Shown piece after piece: positions 55,096 through 64,000 of a DNA stretch of 64,000 nt. Every line of letters starts with the position of its first letter. Position 1 is the stretch's first letter. The position numbers were made by a program, and so were the translations under genes. Under the pieces are notes generated by a model, which made no database searches, had not been told where the DNA came from, and saw nothing but the letters and a program-made list of their open reading frames with translations. Origin of the DNA: Flaveria trinervia (lineage: Eukaryota > Streptophyta > Magnoliopsida > Asterales > Asteraceae); NCBI GenBank assembly GCA_025506515.1, contig CM046443.1, positions 45,500,920-45,564,919 on the forward strand, read 5' to 3'.

Positions 55096-58000
55096 TTAGT
55101 AGACTTCAGATGTCAAAGTCCTCATTAGGATGATCACCAATCCTTTCTTGATAGGGTGATCAGGATCCTTCAGACTATCAAAGTGTCTTCTCATATCAAA
55201 GAGGTCATGCAGAGGCAACTGAAACATATCTTGCCATGTGTAAATGACTTCAGTGCCTTGATTTCTATTGACATGCCATCTTTCTGTATTTTTGTGGTGT
55301 ATGTCCAAGACAAGATGGGTCTTCTTGATGCTACAGGAGCTATTTGAATTGGGGTTGATGTAGCATCCTCTGGTGCACAACCTCAAGATGTTCTAACTCA
55401 TCCTGGGGTTTAGAAGAGGGTGCAGTCTTCTTCTTCTTTGGCTTTGGTTTAGAAGCCATCCTCTTCTTTCTCTTAACAGGTTTTAACTGAGAAGACTAGC
55501 CTGTAGCACCAGATTGATCTTCACTATCTTTCTCAGTTGGGACATGCTCTCTCTCAGGCTCAGAAGGAGAGGGAGGTTGACCCTGTTGTGGATGAGAAGA
55601 TGAAGCTGGCTGAGTTTCAGCAGGAGGTCCAGGTTGTGTTGTCTTTGGTTGTTCAACCTTAACCTCCACTTCAGGTGGGGCTTGACTTGGAGTGGAGTGT
55701 GAGTCAATGAGCTCTCCACTTTTGATCTTCTGCTTGATCACCCTAATATGCTCATCCATAGTGGATAGAGACATGGGGCCAAGTCTCCTTCCAGAGAATC
55801 CATATAGCTTCAAGAAGCTCATCATCCTCTACCTATCAGCGGACTTCTTCATGATCTTTTGGATGATAGCTCTTGATTTTGCAGCTTATTCCCTTAGTTT
55901 CTTCTTAGTTGCCTTTTTGTCCTTTATTATCTTAAGTTCAAGTTGTTTTAAGTACTCAAACTTAACATACTCATAGGACAAAGGAAGGAGTGTATCTGCC
56001 TGATAGAAGCCTGTGGCACTCAGGTAGTTGATCATCTTGATCCTCTTTTATTCTTTGTCTACCTGAGGTTCTTGTTGAACCACATCTTCTTGTGCGGGAC
56101 TTTCTTGAACTGGGGAGAGTGTAGGCATGTCCTTGTACAGTCTTTTTCTTCTTCTCTCTTCTTTGACTTGTACTAGAAGCTTTGCATCTTCTGCCTCATT
56201 CTTCTCCTTTGACCTTTCCAGATCAATCAGTTCATTCAACTCTTCTAAAGGGAGAGAGATGACACTATCTATGTCATAGTTCCTTGTTTGCAGATAATTT
56301 ATCTTGACTGCCCTTAATTCATCATTCTGAGTATCTGGTTTGGGGGCAGCCCTGATAGCAGACTCCATGAGTCTTGAAGTCTCAGCAGAGGAACTTTCTC
56401 CCCTCAGCCTCCTTTTCCTCTCTCTCTCTCTCTCCTCCTCTTAATCTCCTTAGATGTCATCTTTCTTTTCCCTTTGTCACTCACATACCTTTGTGACTCA
56501 GGGTGGAGAGAGCTTTGGCCTTCATTGCTTGTTGCAGCATCTAAGCTCTGGCCAGAGAGAGGTTGTGAAGCACCTTCACCAGCAGGTGTCTCAATAGGAG
56601 TGTGGATCTTTGCAACAGTTGATGATGATGAGACAAAGGTCTCAGGTTCTGCCACTGGGCCTTCAGTCAAGGTTGACCGATGGCATTGCCTGATTGCCTA
56701 AGTCTCTTTCTTAAGCTGAACTCTGTAGTGATCTTGTCTTGGATTCTTTGAGCCAGTCTGTCAACTTGTCTTGATTTGCTTGGGTTGACAAGTGGCATGT
56801 TGAGTAAATCCAGACCTTCATAGTTGTTCAAAGTCTGAAAATTGAAGACTTCTTGCTGTCCTTGAACTCTTATGATGATTAGGGCTTTTCTGATGTTGTC
56901 ATACCTCCACCCAATGATGTAATTAGAAGATGGTGAGGATGACATAGCCCTTGGTATCCTATCCTCAAACAGACTCTGTATGAAGGAGTTAGTGTAGTCC
57001 ACATCAATGTGAATTTGAGGAGGTTGCTTAGAATGCACAATTGCAAGTGAGGATGGTGAGTCCTCAATGTCCATTCTCTTTGAAAAACTCCCAGGTTCTG
57101 TGGCTGTAATAACTTTCTCCCCCTTTTTGGTAGCATCACCCACTTGCATAGGTGAGCTGGAAGATAGGTCAATCGCATCCACAGATTCTTGTGTTCCTCG
57201 TTGAGCACTTCTTAAGGGTCTCCCAACTAGTTTTTCCTTAAGATATGAAATCTCAAGTTGCTGATCATTGATCCTGTTGTGTAAGGTAGTCACCTGAGAT
57301 TCAAGGTGACTGAGCTTTGAGACTAAATAGGTGCATGTTTTAGTCAGTTTGTGCACCTTTAGTCTCAGATTCCCCTTATCTTCATCAGAAGACTCATTGG
57401 GGGATGAGATTATTGGACCAAAGTCCTCTCTCTCACCACCAACTTTAGGTTCTTGGCTGCTCGTTTTCCTCTGCTCACTAGCAATCTCAGTTGAGATTTC
57501 AGTGGGCTGAGTTGCCATGGGTGAGGTCTTAATGATGTAATCACTTTTAGAAGTGAGAGCCTCTTCCATATGGACATCCTTAACAGGTTCAGAAGTGTCC
57601 ACCTCAACAGTAGGTGACTGATGTGGGCAAGAAGTAGGAGACTCAGGAGCACTCATCTCTCTTTGAGTAGGGGAAAAGAAGAGAGAATCATGGTACTCAC
57701 TGAAGCCTAAATCTTCATTAGTGTAGAAGTCAAGGTTGGGAATTGGTTGGTGAGATCTATAGGTTGGGGATGGTAACTGTCCCCTGAAGGTTGATCACTT
57801 GAGTGTTGAGACTCAGAGTGATGGCTTAAGGCAGTAGGGCTAATGAGCTTATCAGGCTGAGCATGAGGAACCTCAGCACTGATTCTTGAAGAGATGGGAG
57901 TGACCTGCTCCTCAGGAGAAGTGGGAGCTCCAGTGTCCACTTCTTCATGTATGGGTGAGTATATGGGGGCCTCCACAGACTGAATAGTCTGAGCAGGGGT

Positions 58001-58546
58001 TCGCTTGGCTTTTCTTTGGTAAGTGATGGTGATTTGAGGTTGTGTGGGTGGTTGCCAGGTAGCAGGTGTGGGCTCAACACTAGCTTGTGCTGCTAGGTTG
58101 TCACCTTGAGCAATGAGCTCTAACATTTTTGGGACAAGGTTTGTTTCTACCCCAGAGAAGCCAACAGTGGGCTTTCTCGGTATTTTAAAGATGCCAGGCT
58201 TCATCTGTCCCAATCTAAGAATGTTACTTGTTTCCCTCAACTATGAGCCCAGTTCACAGTTAAGAATGTACTGGACATATCTAGGAAACATGTAATACTC
58301 TAAAGAGTCTAAATTAGCAAGTAAATTTGTATAAACAAACTGAGAATACCTGAATTTTACCCCCTGAACCATTCCATGGATTATGAAAGAGAGATCCTCA
58401 GGAACCTGGTCCCATCCACCATGCTTGTTTGATAAGTTGTGGATGACCACATGGAGCAGGAATCTCCATTGGGATGAGACCTTACCTTTCCTAAAGGTCT
58501 TTACAGAGAAATCTCCCTCATAACCCATCTGCTCAAAGGAATGCTT
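55096..58546 (-). pseudogene. Element D ext ORF, nearly full C-terminal part, with frameshifts
   Basis: The best-preserved ext ORF. Minus strand in order: FEQMGYEGDFSVKTFRKGK, HNLSNKHGGWDQVPEDLSF, IIHGMVQGVKFRYSQFVYTN, YYMFPRYVQYILNCELG (58241-58528); MKPGIFKIPRKPTVGFSG and a Pro/Ser/Gln-rich region (57707-58240); then a 329-codon frame (56667-57656) with a coiled coil (LRLKVHKLTKTCTYLVSKLS; LEISYLKEKL) and WRYDNIRKALIIIRVQGQQEV. Further frames hold a Ser-rich stretch (56404-56670), a Lys/Arg-rich segment (56048-56368: VKEERRRKRLYKD) and the C-terminus FQLPLHDLFDMRRHF. No signal peptide or membrane helix. The N-terminus is replaced by gag. Function unknown. Confidence 0.82.
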
Positions 58547-59564
58547 GGGAACTTCCTTCTAGCCTCTTGTAGAACTTCTTGGCTCTATGAGTGAGAAGAG
58601 CCATCTACTGGACTATTTCCATGTATTCCACATCATCTGGATGAATACAGTTCAGGTCTTCAAGAGTAAAAAGAGAGTTGCCATAGCTCTCATCAGAAGA
58701 CACAAAAGCTTCAGAAGAGCTTGTCTCTTGGAATGGGCTTCCTTGAGTGTAGTTCTCCCTTGGTGTCTTTGGGAAGGTGATGAAAGGACCCTTTGGTGAG
58801 TTGTCAGGGTAGCATAAGAGATGATGTTTGGGTTTTATGCTATCCTTTTCAACCATATGTGGGGCTGAACCTATTTGATTGTTGGAGTTTCCAGATGAAC
58901 CTTGCATGTCCATCTTCATCTGGTAGCTATGGAGAATCCCATATAACTCTGTCAGAGTAAGAGTTTTGAGATTTTCAGTTCTATTGATCACCACACAGTA
59001 GTGTGTCCATTGCCTAGGAAGTGAGGACATGAACTTCCTTACAATTTCTCTATTCTCAAGAGAAACTCCTCCATCCACTAGAGTATCCACAATCTCAACA
59101 TACCTGAAGTACTGCTGAGTCATGGTTTCATCTATTTTTAAGGTGAAGTTTTCAAACTGCTACTTCAGGAGATCCTTCTTGTTCTCCTTGGCTTTAGAGG
59201 AACCCTCATACATTAGTTTCAGTGCATCTCACAGCTGCTTGGCTGTTTTGCACTTCTTGAAACCTCTGTACACAGAGTTTGGAAGGGCTGTTTGAAGGGT
59301 TGTCATGGCTTTTCTGTCAATCTCTACTCTCTTCCTATCTTCATCAGAGTAGTTAGCCACATCTTTTGGGATCATACCAGCACCAGTAGCAGAAGGGGTG
59401 TTGGGTATGAAAGGTCCATTCTCAATAGACTCCCACATTCTTAAATGAAGACACCTGATGAAACCTTCCATTCTCAAACACCAAGTATCAAACTCATCAA
59501 GAGTGATCAGTGGGTACTTGTTCATGGTTCCAGTTTCCATATCAGCCTTGGAAATGGTTGCCAT
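58547..59564 (-). pseudogene. gag: Element D partial GAG, fused to ext ORF
   Basis: The ATG at 59564 opens MATISKADMETGTMNKYPL, then LDEFDTWCLRMEGFIRCL, NGPFIPNTPSATGAGMIPK and MTTLQTALPNSVYRGFKK. Stops replace Trp in QLWDALK (about 59,230) and a Lys in LLKKQFE (about 59,160). The 58605-59123 frame has YFRYVEIVDTLVDGG, FMSSLPRQWTHYCVV and SSDESYGNSLFTLED. It ends just before the first CCHC knuckle and joins FEQMGYEGDF of the ext ORF. Capsid is retained and the nucleocapsid knuckle lost. Confidence 0.88.
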
Positions 59565-59633
59565 TTGAAAAGTTTAGTATTTGTTTGTGTGAGGGATCTT
59601 AAGATAGTGAGATCTTATATTAGGAGCCTGAAA

Positions 59634-59645
59634 GCTCTGATACCA
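59634..59645 (-). other. Primer binding site of element D
   Basis: In minus sense TGGTATCAGAGC, exact, two bases inside the 5' LTR (LTR end CCCACA). Confidence 0.92.
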
Positions 59646-59647
59646 AT

Positions 59648-60467
59648 TGTGGGACCGTTGAAGGGGGTCAGTTACAACACAACAACACAAAGAGGAGATT
59701 AACTAAAACTTAATCAAACAGTAAACTGGATTAACCAAGGTAAGACACTAAGAACACAAGTAATATAAGAGACATAACACAAAGAACACAAGTATATGGT
59801 TTTCAAGAATGCAGTATATTGCTTTCTCTATGTTCTATTACAAGTGTTACAAAGCATATATGAAAGATACAAGAACATGAGATACTTATACTATATCTTA
59901 CAGCTGGCTATACTTTGAAAGCCAGCTGGATACAATTGACTAGACACAAAACAAAATCAATTGTAGAGTCAAAAGGCAGATTGCCTTTTGACTTGTGACT
60001 ATGACATGCCATAGGTCACATCCTTATATATTACAAAAAGGATAAAGTACATGAAGTAGAAAGTTATAGACTCAAGACCTCAATGTACAGTTACCAAAAG
60101 CATGGACCTTTTCACCAACTCATGTAAGTTGGTGACCTTACAAAGGTGCAGCGGAAAGGTGTCAAGCTTTATGGAAAAGTACATCAGATAAAGCATGTGT
60201 TAAAAGTCTTCAGAAGAAATCTGTCTTCATGAGTTAAAGCTTCAGAAGACTTTGTCTCTGAGGCTTCGGAAGACTTCATATTTGGCTTCGGAAGGCTTCA
60301 TATTGGCTTCGGAAGATATTGGTCTTGGCTTCGGAAGATTTTACACTTAGAGTATTTTCTGTTGCATGTGTAAAACTTCCTAAGCATTCTTCTTCAATGC
60401 ACCTGTGCAGCATGTAGGATAGACATTGTATGTTTAGGTTGCATCAGCCTCTTCATTAATCTCTACA
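59648..60467 (-). repeat. 5' LTR of element D
   Basis: 820 bp. GCTTCGGAAG repeats lie at about 60,240-60,345, including one extra 20-odd-bp unit relative to the other LTR, which accounts for the 23-bp length difference. Confidence 0.93.
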
Positions 60468-60472
60468 CAAGA

Positions 60473-61200
60473 GTATAAGAACTCATGTATCACCATATCA
60501 CTTTAAAGAAACAAGAAGTGTTGGAAGTGCTTTCATGTCCAGTAATGATGGTGATAACTCTTGTACTTTGAGTGAAGATAAAGAGGAAGTAAGTTTCTAT
60601 GCTTCAAAACCTCCTAAGAAATCTTCTCAAAGTAAGTCAAGAAAAGAGAAAGAAAGATCTAATGATCAAAGATACAAATCATCTGAAAAACCATCATCCA
60701 ACAATCAATCAGAGTCTATCACTGTCATTCTAGACTCTGAAGAACAAAAGTCAGTTTTTGCAGCCTTTAGTTCGAGCTTTCAAGCTTACCTAGGAAGTAC
60801 ATCACCCACTGCCAACATGTGCTAGCAAGATTTAGAAGAACTGCCTCCGGATGTAGTGGAGGAAATGGATCTACAATGGCAAATGGCAATGATTGCATAT
60901 AGAGCCAAACAATATCTGAGAAGAAACAAGAATTGGGTTGCTACAAGTAAATCTTCACGTATAGGAGTTGATATGTCAAAGGTAAGATGCTTCAAGTGCA
61001 ATCTCTATGGACACTTTTCTAGAGAATGCAATCAACAAAATTCTGACATATACAACATCAGAATCATCAGGCCAAACAACCCTCATCAACTCAAAGATGT
61101 TTTATATAGCCACAACTTACCAACTCATCCCCACTAGCCACCAATTCACCAGCAGAAACTAGCAACTCTAAAGACTCTGGCCAGATCATTCTTCAAGATG
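60473..61200 (+). pseudogene. gag: Element C GAG, 3' part with CCHC knuckle
   Basis: It continues gag after D. 60535-60825 is Ser/Lys-rich (SFYASKPPKKSSQSKSRKEK; SVFAAFSSSFQAYLG). After a stop, 60856-61137 has MDLQWQMAMIAYRAKQYLRR, VDMSKVRCFKCNLYGHF and SRECNQQ. The zinc knuckle CX2CX4HX4C is encoded at 60988-61029. The tail is short compared with A and P. Confidence 0.9.
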
Positions 61201-61730
61201 GAACCTGTGACTGGAGTGTGTATGAGAAGGAAGTCTTAGAAGAAAATCAAGCTCTAATGGCTCACGTGGAAAACAAGGTTCCACCCACGGCAAGTGAGAA
61301 ACAATATTGGAGAGCTGACAACAAGTGGTATGTTGACAGTGGTTGTTCTAGGCATATGACAGGAAACTGTTCACTTCTCCATGATTTCAAACATAAAAAT
61401 GCTTCTTATGTGGCATTTGGTGGGGATAAAAAGGGAGGTAAAATTGTTGGTGAAGGAATGATAACAAATGGTGTGCTCAAATTCGAGAAAGTAAATTATT
61501 GTGAAAATTTACAGTATTATCTACTAAGTGTGTCTCAAATTTTTGATCAAAATTATACCACATTGTTTGATAATACTAATTGTTACATTCTTAAGCCAGG
61601 ATTTAATGTTCCAGAAGAATGGGTCCTCCTCAAAGCAGCAAGAAAAGGAAACACTTATGTTTTGGATATGAACAACACATCACTCGCAAAACATGAAACA
61701 TGCCTTCTATCTAAGTTATCAGAAGATGTT
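61201..61730 (+). pseudogene. pol: Element C aspartic protease, open frame
   Basis: It lies in the long frame 61218-62060 (280 codons). The motif is KWYVDSGCSRHMTGN (DSG at about 61,334-61,342), then ASYVAFGGDKKGGKIVGEG, ITNGVLKFEKVNYCENL and YYLLSVSQIFDQNY. All protease landmarks are intact in one frame that continues into integrase. Confidence 0.9.
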
Positions 61731-63090
61731 TCTCAACTATGGCGTAGAAGGCTTGTCCATTCTAACATGAAGAACATGAACCAATTGATGAAAAATGACC
61801 TAGTCATTGGATTACCAAACAAAGAGTTTCATTGCTCAACTCAATGTTCTTCTTGTTACAAAGGAAAACAACATAGAGTGTCATATAAATCCAAAATTAT
61901 CAATACTAATACTACACCACTCAAATTGCTTCACATGGATCTGTTTGGTCCTACCAATGTGATGAGCATTGGAAAAAGGCAATATTGTTTGGTGATAGTT
62001 GATGATTTCATAAGATTTACATGGGTCTTTTTCTTAAATCAAAAGAGTGAAACATCATAAATATTAATGGACTTTGTGATCAAGATTGAGAATCAACTTG
62101 ATACAAAAGTTAAAATTTTTAGGAGTGACAATGGTACTGAATTTGTCAATTTTGAATGGGATTCCTTTTGCAGGAACAAAGGGATTGCAAGACAATTCAG
62201 TGCACCAAGAACTCCACAACAAAATGGAGTTGCTGAAAGAAGAAACAAAACTCTCATTGAAGCAGCCAGAACAATGCTAGCTGATTCATAATTACCCATC
62301 ACATTTTGGGCTAAGGCTGTGAATACGCCATGCAATGTTCAAATTAGAACATTAATTGTCAAAGAACATAACAAAACTCCTTATGAGCTCTTGTTTAAAA
62401 GAAAACCATACATAGGATATCTTAAAGTCTTTGGATGTCATGTATCTGTTTTAAACATAAAAGAGTCATTGGGAAAATTTTCAGAGAAAGCATTTGAGGG
62501 TTTCTTTGTTGGATACTCTTCAACATCTAAATCTTATAGGATTATATTCCACAACATAAAATTGTGGAAAAAAATCCTAATGTATCCTTTGATGAATCTG
62601 TATTTACTAAGTCAGTTAAAGGTTTATCATGGTTTTGGACATAGATGCTCTAACTAAATCATTTAACTATGATCATTTGAACACTACAGGATCTGATGAA
62701 GTATGTTATCCATTTGTTCCACCTCATATGACTGAAGTAACATTATCTGTTGATCCTCCAAGGATACACACATCCTCGGGTGGAAACACATCAACAACAA
62801 CTGCAGACACTACATATGGAAATGAACATGGTGCATCCGGAGATGTGAGTGATGTCCCTTCAACAGATCCATGCTCTCAAGTGAATAAAACAAACATTGG
62901 AAATGTTTCATGTCCTCACTTATCATCCGGAGAAGTTCATGTAACTCCTAAGGAAGAGCAAAATGATTCCAGAGAAGTTCCTACGGAAGAGCAAACCGAT
63001 ACTGGAGATGCTTCTATAGCCCATACATAAGACACTCATGATCCTTTACCTCATGTTGAACATTTTGACTATTTTCTAAAATCTCAACCT
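61731..63090 (+). pseudogene. pol: Element C integrase, broken
   Basis: The HHCC region reads LWRRRLVHSNMKNMNQL: the first His of the usual WHRRLGH is Arg. CSTQCSSCYKGKQHR supplies the Cys pair. The core has LLHMDLFGPTNV (first Asp), then a stop at 62,058. The next frame (62067-62291) has IFRSDNGTEFVNF (second Asp) and GVAERRNKTLIEAARTML (Glu). The following frames carry KTPYELLFKRKPY, GCHVSVLNIKES and a Ser/Thr-rich hinge (62629-63030). Confidence 0.9.
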
Positions 63091-64000
63091 AGGTTGGATC
63101 AGTTTGAGGCAATGGAAATGACTAACCTGGAATCATCTATGCCAGTTGAATCAACTCCATCAATGAGAATCCATAAGATTTATCCAGTCAACAACATCAT
63201 TGGAGATCTTACAAAGAGAACTACAAGGAGCCAAAGTGGTACTGCCAACCTTTGTCTCTTCAGTTGTTTTCTTTCTCAAGTGGTCCCTCCAAACATCACT
63301 GTTGCTTTAAAAGACAATAGTTGGATTGAAGCTATGCAAGAAGAGCTTTAACAATTTAGAAAGCAAAAGGTATGGTCTCTAGTTGATTTGCCTGAAGGTC
63401 AACTTCCTATTGGAACAAGGTGGCTATACAAAAACAAACTGGATGATAGAGGGATTATTGTAAGAAACAAAGCAAGGTTGATTGCACAAGGATGCACACA
63501 AAAAGAAGTAGACTATGATGAAGTTTTTGCACCAGTTGCAAGAATTGAGACCATAAGAGTGTTTCTAGCTTATGCATCATATAAGAAGTTCACTGTGTAT
63601 CAGATGGATGTCAAGTGTGCATTCTTATATGGGAAGATTGATGAGGAAGTTTATGTGTCACAACCCCCCGGTTTTGAAGATCCTCATTATCCTCATAGGG
63701 TATACAAGCTAGATAAAGCCTTGTATGGTCTTCATCAAGCACCAAGAAAGTGGTATGAAACACTATCATCTTTCTTGCTCAAGCATGCTACAAAAGAGGA
63801 ACTATTGATCAGACACTATTTCTTAAACAAGAACATCAAGATCTCTTAGTTGTTCAAATATATGTTAATGACATTATATTTGGCTCAACTTATAAGAGAT
63901 TGTGTGTAAATTTTGAAGAGCTGGTGAAATCTGAATTTCAGATGAGTTCAATGGGTGAATAACCTTCTTTCTTGGTCTTCAGTTCATCAAAAACCAGATG
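63091..64000 (+). pseudogene. pol: Element C reverse transcriptase, 5' part, catalytic box YVND, cut by the window
   Basis: 63094-63351 has the RT lead-in (TRSQSGTANLCLFSCFLSQV; WIEAMQEEL). 63388-63849 has IGTRWLYKNKLDDRG, KARLIAQGCTQKEVDYDEV, FAPVARIETIRVF, YQMDVKCAFLYGKIDEEVYV and LDKALYGLHQAPRKWYE. A frameshift follows. The catalytic box reads YVND at 63861-63872, the first Asp replaced by Asn (GAT to AAT), and it continues IIFGSTYKRLCVNFEELVKS. RNase H lies beyond the window. Confidence 0.9.

Larger units (their letters stand above)
54268..60467 (-). mobile_element. Non-autonomous copia element D (gag + ext ORF, no pol), minus strand
   Basis: A 6.2-kb element with LTRs 54,268-55,064 and 59,648-60,467 and a perfect 5-bp target duplication CAAGA (54,263-54,267; 60,468-60,472). 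Primer binding site GCTCTGATACCA (59,634-59,645) and polypurine tract (55,065-55,077) are intact. Between them are a partial gag (59,564-58,547) fused to an ext ORF (58,546-55,096). Protease, integrase, RT and RNase H are entirely absent. It must have been mobilised by enzymes in trans. LTRs differ at about three sites in the first 110 bp, all transitions. It resembles the described class of gag-only non-autonomous plant retroelements, with the ext ORF added. Confidence 0.93.
52450..64000 (+). mobile_element. Copia element C (plus strand), interrupted by D and cut by the window edge
   Basis: A 5' LTR starts at 52450 (TGTTAGGTCCAGG), then a degenerate primer binding site and gag (from 53,614). 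Element D is inserted at 54,267, and gag resumes at 60,473. Protease, integrase and RT follow to the window end. It belongs to the DSGCSRHMTG copia group like A, but its LTR is unrelated to A's and B's. RT carries a catalytic substitution (YVND). Confidence 0.92.

Noticed and set aside
55096..58546. Ext ORF as a true envelope protein
   Set aside because: I see no signal peptide, membrane-spanning helix or furin-like site; coiled coil and basic, Ser-rich segments point to an internal or nuclear protein.

Overview
This window is a piece of flowering-plant nuclear genome made almost entirely of decayed Ty1/copia LTR retrotransposons stacked inside one another. The organism type follows from the elements: plant copia domain order (GAG, protease, integrase, RT, RNase H), primer binding sites matching initiator-Met tRNA, AT-rich sequence, a PIF/Harbinger-like DNA element, and no host gene I can support. 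I cannot assign a plant family. No element is intact; every polyprotein carries stops, frameshifts or deletions.

Left block (1 to about 21,340). Positions 1-160 are the 3' end of a copia internal region with a polypurine tract. An LTR follows (161-283 plus 8093-8486), split by a complete minus-strand copia element, 'N' (284-8092, target duplication GAGAC/AAGAC). Right of that LTR come a primer binding site and plus-strand element 'A': leader, GAG, protease, integrase, RT with its catalytic core deleted, RNase H, a long spacer and an additional downstream ORF ('ext ORF', 16,650-19,240). A's leader, spacer and 3' end carry many copies of GCGAAACT, including a 28-bp perfect palindrome. A minus-strand fragment 'E' of a second ext ORF type follows.

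Middle block (about 21,340-28,712). AT-rich sequence with a 32-bp minisatellite and a second degenerate repeat field, then a very old minus-strand copia element 'T' of a different clade (3' LTR 24,974-25,199, polyprotein relic to 28,712), recognisable only by translating through many stops.

Right block (28,713-64,000) is a five-level nest. Plus-strand 'P' sits in T. Minus-strand 'B' (38,317-52,449) sits in P's ext ORF. Plus-strand 'C' begins at the last base of B's right LTR. Minus-strand 'D' (54,268-60,467, perfect CAAGA duplication) sits in C's gag. C resumes at 60,473 and runs off the window. B also contains a solo LTR related to the 161/8486 LTR (perfect GTGTT duplication) and a 756-bp Harbinger-like element (TAA duplication, empty site visible in D).

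The most interesting system is the P/B/D/E family. It carries a long same-sense ORF after pol with a conserved N-terminal domain, a coiled coil and basic C-terminal segments. D has lost all of pol but keeps partial gag fused to the ext ORF. The same gag/ext junction is embedded inside B, showing that the pol-less form existed as a separate lineage and recombined with a pol-bearing one.
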